A stretch of 61,901 nucleotides of DNA. Origin: UBA9715 sp964553375 (GTDB taxonomy: Bacteria > Actinomycetota > Coriobacteriia > Coriobacteriales > Eggerthellaceae). The notes under the pieces were generated by a model that was given only the letters and a program-made list of their open reading frames with translations, did not search any database and was not told where the DNA came from. Within the stretch, counting starts at the first letter, position 1, and every line of letters begins with the position of its first letter. The stretch is from the NCBI GenBank assembly GCA_964553375.1, contig CAZKKN010000005.1:1-61901 (forward strand). Reading direction: 5' to 3'. Positions 1 to 9,110 of this stretch are shown here, one piece after another. The translations under genes were made by a program, and so were the position numbers.

Positions 1-62
1 GCAGGCAAGGGATTCTGTGGTATAACCCACCACAGAATCCCGCAGCCGAAGCCAAGGCGCGA
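1..62 (-). repeat. Palindromic repeat element, copy 1
   Basis: A 13-bp perfect inverted repeat (9-21 against 29-41, seven-base loop) is flanked by conserved blocks. Read on the minus strand the order is CCTTGGCTTCGGCTGCGG, stem, TTATACC, stem, CTTGCCTGC. The same order of blocks occurs at 29745-29853 and, less exactly, at 8877-8967. The stem sequence itself is different here (ATTCTGTGG instead of AAACCGTGG), yet both arms changed together. It lies just 3' of the histidine kinase gene, so it may also end that transcript. The left part may be cut by the window edge. Confidence 0.75.
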
Positions 63-78
63 TGCTGGTCGGACTGCG

Positions 79-1119
79 TTAGCGCATCGATCGGTCGTGG
101 GGGAAGACCAGGGAGACCTCCGTGCCTTCTCCCTCTTCGCTCTCCAAGAAGACGCCCAGCCCCATCTTCGTGGCCATCACTGCAACCAGGTACAGCCCCA
201 TGCCGGTCGCTTTGCCGCGCATGCGACCGTTTTGACCGGTGAAGCCCTGATTGAAAACCTGCGGTACGTCGGCAGCCGGGATGCCTTTGCCGTTGTCGGT
301 CAGGGTGAGCCTCGTGTTGCCATGGGGCGTGCCCTCGTTTTGGCGGGACGCGGTGAAGCGGATCTCCGTGGCACCGTATTGGGCGGCGTTCACCACGATC
401 TGCCCCAGCATGAAGATGACCCAGGTCTTATCGGCCAAGACAGGGCAGGGGTCGGGCAAATGGAAGACGGGAGTGCACCCCTGCTCTATGAGGAAGCGGG
501 CATTGCGTTTGCAAGCCTCTCGGCAAAGCGTTGACAGATCCACCTCGCGGATGTCGTAGTCGTTGGAAACGTTGGTTGAGCGGGCGAAGAAGAGCGCTTG
601 CTCCACTTGGCGCTCTATGGTCTCCAGCTCTGCGGCAAGGGCCGATGCCGCCTCTCCCTGGAGACGCTGGGCGGTCAGGGTGGCTGCAGCGATAGGTGTT
701 TTGGTCTCGTGGATCCAAAGCTCCACATAGCGGCGGTGATCCTCCATGGCTTTAGTGGTCTCGAAGAGCTCTGCGCTGGCCATAGCGCCCAGATGGCTTA
801 CCATATCGAAGGCGAGAGACCCTTCTAAAAACGAGGGCTCTTCCAGCAATGACACTGCTTCGGCAACGGTCTGGGCTTGGGAAAGCGCCTTTTGCGTGTT
901 CTTCCAGAATCTGCGTTTCCGCAGATAATCGCCAACGAGGGCAACGGCGATCAAAGAGGCGGAAAACGAGATGACCAGGATGATGGAGGGGACATTCAGG
1001 GCCATGACGGCAAGCACGAGCGCTATGGCGCCGAGGCCGAAAACGCTCAGAAGCACGGCAAGCCAGCGATCACCGAGATAGGTTGCGAAGGTGAATCGTC
1101 TCAGGTCGAGGTCTCGCAT
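79..1119 (-). CDS. Intramembrane-sensing sensor histidine kinase, BceS-like
   Basis: 346-residue sensor kinase. Two hydrophobic helices lie at about residues 18-40 and 43-63 with almost no extracellular loop and no separate sensor domain. This is the layout of intramembrane-sensing kinases of the BceS type, which usually listen to an ABC transporter for cell-wall-active peptides. The phosphoacceptor box is WIHETKTPI with His137. The C-terminal ATPase shows an N box (VVNAAQYGA), a G1 box (DNGKGI) and a G2 box (GMGLYL). The ATG at 1119 is preferred to the TTG at 1122; AGGGG lies just upstream. It starts 9 bases after the stop of the response regulator, so the two form an operon. No BceAB-like transporter is in the window; it could lie to the left. 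Assignment as kinase is firm, the Bce ligand type is inference. Confidence 0.9.
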   Translation of the reverse strand: MRDLDLRRFTFATYLGDRWLAVLLSVFGLGAIALVLAVMALNVPSIILVISFSASLIAVALVGDYLRKRRFWKNTQKALSQAQTVAEAVSLLEEPSFLEGSLAFDMVSHLGAMASAELFETTKAMEDHRRYVELWIHETKTPIAAATLTAQRLQGEAASALAAELETIERQVEQALFFARSTNVSNDYDIREVDLSTLCREACKRNARFLIEQGCTPVFHLPDPCPVLADKTWVIFMLGQIVVNAAQYGATEIRFTASRQNEGTPHGNTRLTLTDNGKGIPAADVPQVFNQGFTGQNGRMRGKATGMGLYLVAVMATKMGLGVFLESEEGEGTEVSLVFPHDRSMR

Positions 1120-1128
1120 CAAAGACCC

Positions 1129-1800
1129 CTAAACGGAATAGCCGATGCCGCGGTGCGTTCGGATGAAATCCGGCGGCGCATCGATGGAGTCCAGCGCTTT
1201 GCGCAGGCGGTTCACATTCACCGTGAGCGTGTTGTCGTCTATGAAAGCGTCGGACTCCCATAGCTCGCACATGATGTCTTGACGGGAGACGATCTGCCCT
1301 GCGCGCGCCATGAGCAGCCCCAGGATGCGCATCTCGTTGCGGGTGAGGTCTGCGCTTTTCGCCGCTGTACCCACGATAGCGCGGTTGGGGTCAAGGGAGA
1401 CTCCTCGATGCGAGAGGATGCGGCCTTCGCCAGCGCTTTGGGATTCCCGCAGCGCCGCTTGGATGCGAGCAAGCAACACGGCCGGGCGATAAGGTTTGGT
1501 CACGTAGTCGTTCGCCCCCAACCCCAAAGCCATGACCTCGTCGAATTCAGCGGTGGAGGAGGTCAGCATGATGATGGGCATCTGGGAGTGCTCGCGGATG
1601 TCGCGGCAGATCTCGTGGCCGCTTGTATCCGGTAAGGTGAGGTCGAGCACCACACATCCCGGGGAAAGCTCCAGCGCTTCCTGGGCCGCTTGGCGGAAAT
1701 CCTCGCAAAACGCCACGTCATAGCCTTGAAGCTTCAATAGGCGCATAAGCTCCTGGCGCAAAGCGGTATCGTCTTCCACGATGTAGATCAGCGTAGCCAT
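1129..1800 (-). CDS. OmpR-family response regulator, BceR-like
   Basis: 223-residue DNA-binding response regulator. The receiver domain has the acidic pair D10/D11, the phosphoacceptor D53 in VVLDLTLP, a T/S switch at MLTSS and the conserved lysine in DYVTKPY (about K102). The C-terminal winged helix carries the usual LTRNEMRIL and TVNVNRLRKAL segments and ends RTHRGIGYSV. It is the first gene of a two-gene operon with the downstream kinase and should be its phosphorylation partner. It starts with ATG; AAAGGAT lies about 5 bases upstream on the coding strand. Targets are unknown; BceR-type regulators normally control a detoxification ABC transporter. Confidence 0.93.
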   Translation of the reverse strand: MATLIYIVEDDTALRQELMRLLKLQGYDVAFCEDFRQAAQEALELSPGCVVLDLTLPDTSGHEICRDIREHSQMPIIMLTSSTAEFDEVMALGLGANDYVTKPYRPAVLLARIQAALRESQSAGEGRILSHRGVSLDPNRAIVGTAAKSADLTRNEMRILGLLMARAGQIVSRQDIMCELWESDAFIDDNTLTVNVNRLRKALDSIDAPPDFIRTHRGIGYSV

Positions 1801-2072
1801 GGGAATCCTTTCCAGGCTCTTTCGCGCCCTTCGTCGGTCTTGGATTATAGCAACCCCCTCGGGCGCTCGGGCTGGGGCTCCATATCATTTGCAGGCTCTA
1901 CAAGCGTGATTCTCTCGCAATCGGGCGCATGAGCCTCCGTGCGAATCCTTGCAGCCTCGGCGACCGGCCATGTGTTGTTCTGGCGGGCAGGCTCGGCGTA
2001 AAGAGCCGTAAGGCGTACAATGAACACATAAGAATTATGACTCGTACTGGGACGCATCGACCGGAAGGGCGC

Positions 2073-3935
2073 ATGGATATTCAGTTTTCAAGGCGGACAG
2101 CCCTGCTCATCTTGTGGGACATCGCCGCAACCTTCTTGGCTTATTTCTTGGCATCGCTGCTCACGGGGCTTGTGGATGAGGTCTTCGAGACCCATGAGAT
2201 CTATTTCGTATTGGGCGCTGCGGTAGTGGTGAACCTCCTGACTTATGCGCTATTCCGCCTGTACAACAGCTTATGGGAATACGCTTCCATCGACGAGGTG
2301 CTGCGCATCGTCATAGCTGTGGGCCTTGGCACGCTCATCACCGCTGTGGTGCTTTGGATGCTGGGGGAGTGGATTCCCATCCGTGTCTATTTCGTGTCCA
2401 TGTTCCTCATGATCTTCTTCGTGGGCGGCTCGCGAATGCTCTTCCGGTTCGCCCGCAGCAAACGCAACACGCTGCATCGTGCCAAGCAGGCCGACGTTCG
2501 GCCTCGCACGTTGGTGGTGGGCGCGGGCGAGACCGGGTCGCTTGCCATCGCCCGCATGGGGAACAAAGACCCCAATATGCCCGGTACGCCCATCGTTGCG
2601 GTTGACGACAACCCGACCAAGCGCGGAAAGCGCATCCATGGGGTGCGCGTGCTGGGCGCAAGCGAGGATATCCTTGACTTGGTGGATCGCTTCGACATCG
2701 AGCAGATCGTAGTGGCCATCCCCTCGGCTTCCATCGATCAGCGCAAGCGCATCTACGAGATCTGCACCCAAACCGATTGCAGCTTGCGCACTTTGCCGAA
2801 TGTGCGCGAACTGCGTGTGGACGAGATAAGCGACGTTGCGCTGCGCGAAGTGGATGTAGCCGACTTGCTGGGACGCGAAGAAGTGGTGCTGAATACGCGG
2901 ATGGTCTGCGGTTACATCTCCGGGAAGACCGTGCTGGTCACCGGTGGAGGCGGCTCCATCGGCTCGGAGCTAGCCCGCCAGATGTGCGCTGTGGCGCCGA
3001 AGCGCGTCGTCATCTTCGACATGTATGAGAACGACGCCTATCTGCTGCGAAACGAGATCATGCAGCAATACGATGATGTTGAGTGCATCGTGGAGATAGG
3101 GAACGTGTGCGACATCGACCGGCTGGGGGATGTCTTCAAGACCTACAAACCTGCGGCGGTCTTCCATGCGGCGGCGCACAAGCATGTGCCGCTGATGGAG
3201 CAATGCCCGCGCGAGGCGATCAATAACAACGTGTTCGGCACGCTTAACGCCGTTATGCTGGCCCACGAATTCAAAGTGGACCGCTTCATCTTCATCTCCA
3301 CGGATAAAGCGGTGAATCCCACCTCGGTCATGGGCGCCACCAAGCGCATGGGCGAGATGATCGTGCAGCACTTCGCGCAGAAGTCCGACACCGTATTCGC
3401 TGCGGTGCGCTTCGGCAACGTGTTGGGGTCTAACGGGTCGGTCATCCCGGTGTTCAAGAAGCAGATCGCCTCAGGCGGCCCGGTCACCGTGACCCATCCC
3501 GATATCGAGCGCTTCTTCATGACGATTCCCGAGGCATCGCGACTCGTCATCCAGGCGGGTGGTATGGCCCAGGGCGGCGAGATATTCATCCTGGATATGG
3601 GTGACCCCGTTAAGATCGTGGATTTGGCGCGCAGCCTCATCACGCTTTCGGGCTTGCGCCCCGAGCAAGACATAAAGATCGTGTTCACGGGCTTGCGACC
3701 GGGCGAGAAGATGTATGAGGAGCTGCTCATGGACGAGGAGAACACCTTGCCCACCAAGATGCGCTCCATCATGATCTCCACGGGTAAGAGCGTGGGTTTC
3801 GATGAAGTGGAAGCGAAGCTCGGAAAACTGCGCGATACCCTCGATGACGACGACGAGACGGCGCTGCGCGTTCTGGAAGAAGTGGTGCCCACCTATACCG
3901 TTACGAGAAACGATGACGAAACGGAAGGAAACTAG
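2073..3935 (+). CDS. Membrane nucleoside-diphosphate-sugar 4,6-dehydratase, CapD/WbpM/PglF family
   Basis: 620-residue member of the FlaA1/CapD/WbpM/PglF family. Four hydrophobic helices fill about residues 10-125, followed by a Rossmann CoA-binding-like domain and a C-terminal SDR domain with TGGGGSIGSELAR. The catalytic stretch reads STDKAVNPTSVMGATKR, with Met in place of the SDR tyrosine, as in the WbpM/PglF dehydratases. The family converts UDP-GlcNAc to a UDP-4-keto-6-deoxy sugar at the membrane. ATG 2073 is chosen because GGAAGGG lies just upstream and the protein then begins at the family start; an upstream in-frame extension to 1929 has no support. It abuts glf directly. The DegT aminotransferase at 21672 and the phosphoglycosyl transferase at 22895 could be the next steps of one pathway. 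Confidence 0.9.
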   Translation: MDIQFSRRTALLILWDIAATFLAYFLASLLTGLVDEVFETHEIYFVLGAAVVVNLLTYALFRLYNSLWEYASIDEVLRIVIAVGLGTLITAVVLWMLGEWIPIRVYFVSMFLMIFFVGGSRMLFRFARSKRNTLHRAKQADVRPRTLVVGAGETGSLAIARMGNKDPNMPGTPIVAVDDNPTKRGKRIHGVRVLGASEDILDLVDRFDIEQIVVAIPSASIDQRKRIYEICTQTDCSLRTLPNVRELRVDEISDVALREVDVADLLGREEVVLNTRMVCGYISGKTVLVTGGGGSIGSELARQMCAVAPKRVVIFDMYENDAYLLRNEIMQQYDDVECIVEIGNVCDIDRLGDVFKTYKPAAVFHAAAHKHVPLMEQCPREAINNNVFGTLNAVMLAHEFKVDRFIFISTDKAVNPTSVMGATKRMGEMIVQHFAQKSDTVFAAVRFGNVLGSNGSVIPVFKKQIASGGPVTVTHPDIERFFMTIPEASRLVIQAGGMAQGGEIFILDMGDPVKIVDLARSLITLSGLRPEQDIKIVFTGLRPGEKMYEELLMDEENTLPTKMRSIMISTGKSVGFDEVEAKLGKLRDTLDDDDETALRVLEEVVPTYTVTRNDDETEGN

Positions 3936-5048
3936 ATGGCGACCTATGATTATCTGGTGGTTGGAGCCGGCCTGACCGGTGCGGTCTTCGCTCAAGAGGC
4001 GAAGAAGGCCGGTAAGAGATGCCTTGTCATCGACAGGCGCGATCATGTGGCCGGCAACGTGTATACCAAGGATGTGGAAGGCATCCAGGTGCATGTGTAT
4101 GGGGCCCATATCTTCCATACGTCGCTCAAAAACGTCTGGGATTACGTAAACCGGTTCGCTGAGTTCAACAACTACGTCAATTCGCCCATCGCCTACTACA
4201 AAGGCGAGGTTTACAACATGCCCTTCAACATGAACACGTTCAGCAAGATGTGGGGTGTGGTCACGCCGGAAGAAGCGCGGGCGAAGATCGATGAACAGAT
4301 CGCGCTGGAGGGCATAGGCGAGCCGCGCAACCTCGAGGAGCAGGCGCTTTCCCTGGTGGGACGCGATATCTTCGAGAAACTGGTGAAGGGCTACACCGAG
4401 AAGCAGTGGGGGCGCGACTGCGCGGATCTGCCGGCTTCCATCATCAAGCGACTGCCTTGTCGGTTCACGTACGACAACAACTATTTCAACGATCGCTACC
4501 AGGGCATTCCCATCGGCGGTTACACCAAGATGGTCGAGTGCATGCTCGAAGGGGTGGACGTGCGCTTGGGGGTGGAGTATCGCGACTTGATCGCCCAGGA
4601 GCCGGATATCGCCGAGCGCATCATCTATTGCGGGCCGATCGATGACTTCTACGACTTCAAACTGGGAAAACTGGAGTATCGCAGCCTGCGCTTCGAGTCG
4701 GAGGTGCTCGACGAGGAGAACCACCAGGGCGTGGCGGTGGTGAACTATACCGAGCGCGAGATCCCCTATACGCGTATCATCGAGCATAAGCATTTCGAGT
4801 TCGGCACACAGCCGAAAACCGTGATAACCCGCGAATATCCCGCTGACTGGAAGCCGGGTGACGAGCCATATTATCCCATCAACGACGAGCGCAACACCGA
4901 GCTTTACGAGGCGTATCGCAAGCTTGCGGAGGATGAGGGGAATGTGGTGTTCGCCGGGCGCTTGGGTGGTTACAAATACTATGACATGGACAAGGCCATT
5001 GCGGCGGCATTCGAGCTCGTTGAGCATGAGCTGGGCGTGAAGCTGTAG
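3936..5048 (+). CDS. glf: UDP-galactopyranose mutase
   Basis: 370-residue flavoenzyme that converts UDP-galactopyranose into UDP-galactofuranose, the donor for galactofuranan chains. The N-terminus shows the FAD-binding YLVVGAGLTGAVFA motif, followed by the family stretches DRRDHVAGN, YGAHIFHT and CRFTYDNNYF. Length matches bacterial Glf proteins. The ATG immediately follows the dehydratase stop codon, so translation is probably coupled. Two galactofuranosyltransferase-like genes lie downstream on the same strand, which fits this role. Confidence 0.97.
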   Translation: MATYDYLVVGAGLTGAVFAQEAKKAGKRCLVIDRRDHVAGNVYTKDVEGIQVHVYGAHIFHTSLKNVWDYVNRFAEFNNYVNSPIAYYKGEVYNMPFNMNTFSKMWGVVTPEEARAKIDEQIALEGIGEPRNLEEQALSLVGRDIFEKLVKGYTEKQWGRDCADLPASIIKRLPCRFTYDNNYFNDRYQGIPIGGYTKMVECMLEGVDVRLGVEYRDLIAQEPDIAERIIYCGPIDDFYDFKLGKLEYRSLRFESEVLDEENHQGVAVVNYTEREIPYTRIIEHKHFEFGTQPKTVITREYPADWKPGDEPYYPINDERNTELYEAYRKLAEDEGNVVFAGRLGGYKYYDMDKAIAAAFELVEHELGVKL

Positions 5049-5066
5049 GCATCGGGAAGGGCAGCC

Positions 5067-6008
5067 ATGAGTTCACCGGCGGTTTCTATCATCGTTCCTG
5101 TCCATGATGCCCAGGATTTCCTGGCGGAATGCTTGGCGAGCATCGAGCGTCAGACCCTTGAGAACATCGAAGTCATCTGCGTCAACGATGCCTCAACCGA
5201 TGAGAGCCGCGATATCATCGAGGCGTTCGCCAGCCAAGATGCCCGGTTCAAGCTGCTCGATCTGGCCCGCAACCTGGGGGTTTCGGCCGCCCGCAATGCG
5301 GGCATGGACGCCGCGCAGGGAGAATACGTGATGTTCATGGATGCCGACGACTGGTATCCGGCAGATACCACCGTTGAGCACCTCTATAACGCGGCGAAAA
5401 GCCACGGCATGGCCATTGCGGCCGGTGAGACCACGGAGGTTGATATGGAATCCGGCCGCCTGCGGACGGATTTCCGCGATGATGAGCACCTGCATATCTA
5501 TAACTTCGACCGCGAAGGCGTGGTGGAATACCGAGAGTGGCAAGGGGATTTCCGTTTCACGAGCTTCATCTTCTTACGGCAGCTCCTTACGAAGAACGCC
5601 ATCCGTTTCCCCGACCTGGTACGTCACGAGGATCCGGTATTCCTGGTGAAGGCGTTGCTGGCCGCCGGCAGCTTCTATGCGATTCCCGAACCGGTGTATC
5701 GCTACCGGGTCAATTACAAGGGGACGACCGAGCGACGGCTTTCCCGGCAAGCTCTGGATGATGCCGTTGAGGCTCACCTGCAGCTTTTGATGCTGGCTGA
5801 GGAGAATGACTTGCAGCAGCTGAGGTCCCTGGTGGTAAAGTCTCTGCGCTGGTATCTGGCAACCCAATCCCCCGAGGCCTATGCGGCGGTGGATGAGGTT
5901 TACAACTCCCATTCCTACCGGTTGGGTGATCGCCTGCTCGGTCCGGTGCGGGTGGTGCAAAAGGTGCTTCGTGGCTTCACGGGCGCTTTGGGGAGCGGGC
6001 GGCGATGA
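5067..6008 (+). CDS. Family 2 glycosyltransferase
   Basis: 313-residue GT2 (GT-A fold) enzyme. It begins VSIIVPVHDAQDFLAECLASI and contains VICVNDASTD for nucleotide binding and the metal-binding MDADDWY (D-x-D like, about residues 91-97). A LVRHEDPVFLVKALLAA segment in the second half matches the acceptor/catalytic region of EpsJ/WfgS-type transferases. GGAAGGG sits upstream of ATG 5067. The last four bases overlap the next gene (ATGA), so the pair is translationally coupled. It likely adds an early sugar of the polymer, perhaps rhamnose before the galactofuranose steps; the actual donor cannot be read from sequence. Confidence 0.9.
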   Translation: MSSPAVSIIVPVHDAQDFLAECLASIERQTLENIEVICVNDASTDESRDIIEAFASQDARFKLLDLARNLGVSAARNAGMDAAQGEYVMFMDADDWYPADTTVEHLYNAAKSHGMAIAAGETTEVDMESGRLRTDFRDDEHLHIYNFDREGVVEYREWQGDFRFTSFIFLRQLLTKNAIRFPDLVRHEDPVFLVKALLAAGSFYAIPEPVYRYRVNYKGTTERRLSRQALDDAVEAHLQLLMLAEENDLQQLRSLVVKSLRWYLATQSPEAYAAVDEVYNSHSYRLGDRLLGPVRVVQKVLRGFTGALGSGRR

Positions 6009-6979
6009 GCGTTTCGGAGCTGCAAAGCGAACAGGGAGCTGCGAAGGCGCGGGTGCCCATCGCAGCCGTGGTGGTCACGTACAATCGCAAGGACCTTCTT
6101 TTGGAATGCATCTCCCATCTGCGCTCTCAGGAGATATCGCGGGCCCTCCATAGCGGGCAGCCGGCACCGGTGGAGAGCCAAATGGACATCCTGGTGATAG
6201 ACAACGCGAGCACCGATGGCACTGCCGAGGCGCTGGCCCCCTTGGTGGAGGCGGGAGCCATTCGCTATTTCAATACGGGCGAGAACCTTGGAGGTGCGGG
6301 CGGCTTCAACTTCGGCATGCGCAAAGCCGTGGAAGAAGGCTATGATTTTTGCTGGGTGATGGACGACGATTGCCTGGCGCAGCCCGATGCCTTACAAGGG
6401 TTGATCGATGCCGATTACGGCTTGGAGGGAGACTACGGGTTCCTCTCAAGCGTGGCCCGCTGGACTGATGGCTCCATCTGCAAGATGAATGTGCAGCGCC
6501 ATCCGCTTACCCACGACATCCAGGACTTCGATATCGATCTGCAGCCTTGCACCCTGGCCTCATTCGTGAGCCTGTTCGTGCCCTGCCGCGTGATCGCGGA
6601 GGTGGGGCTGCCCATCAAGGACTTCTTCATCTGGACGGACGATTGGGAGTTCACTCGGCGCATCTCGCGTCGCTACGATTGCTTTGTGGTGGGAACGAGC
6701 CGTGTGACCCATGCTTCGGCCAATAACGGGGCCGGGACCATAGTGGATGACGTGCCGGAGCGGATCGATCGCTATCGGCTCATCTATCGCAATGATGTGG
6801 TGCTTTATCGCGAAGAGGGCCTTTTGGGCTATGGTTTTCTTGCCGCGCGGGGTCTCGCGCATATCGCGCGGGTGCTTCTGAAGTCACCCGATCACAAGAT
6901 GAAGAAGGTGGGCATAATCCTGCGCAGCAACCTGGATGGTCTATGGTTCCACCCCGAAATAGAGTTCCCAACGCGCTAG
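6005..6979 (+). CDS. GlfT1-like galactofuranosyltransferase (GT2)
   Basis: 324-residue GT2 enzyme. Motifs seen are VVVTYNRKDLL, VIDNASTDGT, the glycine-rich NLGGAGGFNFGM, a metal site WVMDDDC and a downstream FFIWTDDWEFTRRI segment. NLGGAGGF plus a DDD metal site and a later DD(W/V)E are typical of galactofuranosyltransferases of the GlfT1/GlfT2 group and of related rhamnosyltransferases. Position directly after glf and before a GlfT2-like gene supports the first role. In mycobacteria GlfT1 adds the first two galactofuranose residues to the lipid-linked rhamnose primer. Substrate assignment is inference from motifs and neighbours. Confidence 0.8.
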   Translation: MSVSELQSEQGAAKARVPIAAVVVTYNRKDLLLECISHLRSQEISRALHSGQPAPVESQMDILVIDNASTDGTAEALAPLVEAGAIRYFNTGENLGGAGGFNFGMRKAVEEGYDFCWVMDDDCLAQPDALQGLIDADYGLEGDYGFLSSVARWTDGSICKMNVQRHPLTHDIQDFDIDLQPCTLASFVSLFVPCRVIAEVGLPIKDFFIWTDDWEFTRRISRRYDCFVVGTSRVTHASANNGAGTIVDDVPERIDRYRLIYRNDVVLYREEGLLGYGFLAARGLAHIARVLLKSPDHKMKKVGIILRSNLDGLWFHPEIEFPTR

Positions 6980-6991
6980 AGAAGGAAGTCC

Positions 6992-8842
6992 ATGGAAACA
7001 GTTAAATTGGCGAATGTGCTCCTTGAGGCCGAGGATTACCTTGCCGAGGCGCCGGAGCTTCTTTTCATCAAGCATGAAGGTGCGCGCTGTAACTATGACC
7101 GGCGATCCCAGGCTTTGAAGCTGAGCGGATTGGTGGATTTCACCACGTACCTCAATGCGCTCTCGGTGGCGAAATGGGTTGCCTACACCGCCATCGACCA
7201 GGTAAAGCTGCACATCGAGGTTGCAGGTGACGGGTGCGTTATCGCCACGCGATCGCTTTTCCGTACCGAAAGCGGAAACTTCGCCTCCGAGGTTCCGCAG
7301 GCCTATGAGCTGGCTGCGAGCCAGGAGTTCGAAAGCCACGATATCACCATGCCCCTGGCCTGCACCGTTGCCGGTTTCTCCGTGATGACCGAAGGCGATG
7401 TGGAGATCCGCAACGCCTACTATTACACGGAGGTGGCGGCGGAGCGCGTGCAGCCGACCTCGATCGCGCTGTGCACCACCACGTTTCGCAAGGAAGACTA
7501 CATCGTTCCCAACATAGAGCGCATCCGCAAAGGAGTGCTGGGTTGCGGTGATGCCATCGCCCATAACTTCAAGATGTTCGTGGTGGATAACGGCCGCACC
7601 CTTGATGCGGAGGCGCTTTCGGGTGATGGGGTGCAGATCATCCCCAATCCAAACGTTGGCGGCTCCGGCGGTTTCGCCCGAGGCATGATCGCAGCCCAGG
7701 ACGACCCTGCTGTTTTCACCCATGTGGTGCTCATGGACGACGATGTGCGCATGCTCACTGAGAGCTTCAAGAGGCTCTATGCGCTGCTTTCCCTGCGCAC
7801 CGAAGAGTACCGCAATGCTTGCGTGAACGGTGCGATGCTGCAGCTTGAGAACCCCGTCATGCAATTCGAGGATGTCTCCTATGTGCGGCGCATCGGCGGG
7901 TACCAGAAGATCAAGCATTGCATGGCCATGGACGACCAGGAGAACCTGGTGGAAAACGAGCTCATAGATGTAGAGGTTCCCGGTGCCTACGGGGCGTGGT
8001 GGTTCAGCTGCATCCCCATGGAGCTGGTGGAGCGCGAAGGGTTGCCGTTGCCGTTCTTCATCCGCTGTGATGATGTGGAATACGGTGTTCGCTGCCAGAC
8101 GAAGTACATGACGATGAATGGCATCTGCGTTTGGCATGAGCAGTTCGTGGGTCGCTTCAATGCGGCGGTGGTGTGCTATCAGTACGCACGTAACATCATG
8201 GTGACCAATGCGCTTCACGGGTGCTGCGATGAGCGGATGCTCCTGTTGCAGTTCTGGCGTACGTTCCGCTATTACCTTCGCACGATGGATTACGGCTCTG
8301 CGGAGTTGTGGCTCGATGGATTCGCCGATTACCTCAAGGGGCCTTCGCTTCTCATGGAGGCCGATGGCAGCGCGCTGATGAAGGAGAACAGCGCCAAAGG
8401 CGAGAAGCTTCTTCCCCTCGACCAGCTTGATCCCGCGGTGGTTGGGGTGCTTAAGTTCGATCCTGATTGGCTCACGGGAGATTCCGATAACACGCCGCTT
8501 TGGTACAAGGTGGCGCTCACCATTCCCCATGACCGTCATTATCTGCCGGATGGCCTGCTGAGCGATAAGCCCGGCGTGCTGACTCAGGGAGCGGGTGACA
8601 ATTTCACGCCCTGGCAGCAGTCGGCTCGCCGCAAGACGTTGGTTGCATTGAGCCCTGATGGGAAGTTGGGGGCAATCCGCAGGTTGGATCGCGAGCGCTA
8701 TCAGCAGCTGGTTGATCGCTATCGGAATCTGATGCGCGAGTATGCGCGTCATGGGGGAGAGGTGGCGCAGGCCTATCGCGATGCGCAGCCCCAGATGACC
8801 TCCAAGGACTTCTGGATGGAGTATCTGGAAAGACTGGCCTGA
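6992..8842 (+). CDS. GlfT2-like polymerising galactofuranosyltransferase
   Basis: 616-residue protein, close in length and layout to mycobacterial GlfT2. An N-terminal beta-rich domain of about 150 residues precedes the GT-A domain, which shows NPNVGGSGGFARGM, the metal site LMDDDVRM (about residues 248-255), the catalytic pair FFIRCDDVEYGVR (about 355-367) and a following VWHEQF whose histidine matches the third metal ligand of GlfT2. A helical C-terminal domain follows. GGAAG precedes ATG 6992. The predicted job is processive polymerisation of galactofuranose with UDP-Galf made by the neighbouring Glf enzyme. The gene ends the plus-strand operon; a palindromic repeat follows. Confidence 0.85.
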   Translation: METVKLANVLLEAEDYLAEAPELLFIKHEGARCNYDRRSQALKLSGLVDFTTYLNALSVAKWVAYTAIDQVKLHIEVAGDGCVIATRSLFRTESGNFASEVPQAYELAASQEFESHDITMPLACTVAGFSVMTEGDVEIRNAYYYTEVAAERVQPTSIALCTTTFRKEDYIVPNIERIRKGVLGCGDAIAHNFKMFVVDNGRTLDAEALSGDGVQIIPNPNVGGSGGFARGMIAAQDDPAVFTHVVLMDDDVRMLTESFKRLYALLSLRTEEYRNACVNGAMLQLENPVMQFEDVSYVRRIGGYQKIKHCMAMDDQENLVENELIDVEVPGAYGAWWFSCIPMELVEREGLPLPFFIRCDDVEYGVRCQTKYMTMNGICVWHEQFVGRFNAAVVCYQYARNIMVTNALHGCCDERMLLLQFWRTFRYYLRTMDYGSAELWLDGFADYLKGPSLLMEADGSALMKENSAKGEKLLPLDQLDPAVVGVLKFDPDWLTGDSDNTPLWYKVALTIPHDRHYLPDGLLSDKPGVLTQGAGDNFTPWQQSARRKTLVALSPDGKLGAIRRLDRERYQQLVDRYRNLMREYARHGGEVAQAYRDAQPQMTSKDFWMEYLERLA

Positions 8843-8876
8843 TTCGAGCGGCCGGCTCGAACTAAGCGCGCCTGTT

Positions 8877-8967
8877 GAATGCGAGGCCGATTCTGCAGCC
8901 CAAGAAAACCGTGGTATAGTGCGCCAGCACCACGGTTTTCGCAGGGCGAAGCCAAGGCCGAGCGTTC
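8877..8967 (-). repeat. Palindromic repeat element, copy 2
   Basis: An inner 12-bp perfect inverted repeat (8904-8915 against 8929-8940) is framed by GCGAAGCCAAGGCC on one side and GAGGCCGATTCTGCAG on the other, the same frame blocks as at 29745-29853 but in reverse orientation. The outermost arms (8877-8888 and 8956-8967) pair imperfectly. It lies 34 bases after the GlfT2-like stop codon, between convergent operons, and a transcript through it would form a long hairpin, though no run of T follows. Confidence 0.75.
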
Positions 8968-8995
8968 GACCGGCGCGTTAAAGCTTACAGTCGGA

Positions 8996-9097
8996 GCTAG
9001 CGTAAGGGGGTTTGCCTACAGCTACTCGCTGGCAGGGCATTTCTCGTAATGGGCGATCTTGCCCAGCTGCGTAAGCGGCTTCACCCCTTACGCTAGC
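8996..9097. repeat. 102-bp inverted-repeat element with structured loop
   Basis: A 14-bp perfect inverted repeat GCTAGCGTAAGGGG (8996-9009) and its complement (9084-9097) enclose 74 bases. The loop itself holds further complementary parts: CGCTGGCAGGGCA and TGCCCAGCTGCG, so either strand could fold into a long branched hairpin. It sits between the palindromic repeat at 8877-8967 and a half copy of the same family at 9111-9165. No coding potential was seen. It could be a small mobile palindrome, a structured RNA or a bidirectional terminator. Confidence 0.55.
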
Positions 9098-9110
9098 CCC
9101 TAGCACTGGA

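Noticed and set aside
1929..2072. Upstream start of the dehydratase gene
   Set aside because: The extra 48 residues have no similarity to the family, and ATG 2073 has a good ribosome site.
6941..8752. Long open frame opposite the GlfT2-like gene (about 600 codons)
   Set aside because: Antisense shadow of a well-supported glycosyltransferase, with histidine- and leucine-rich composition typical of such shadows.
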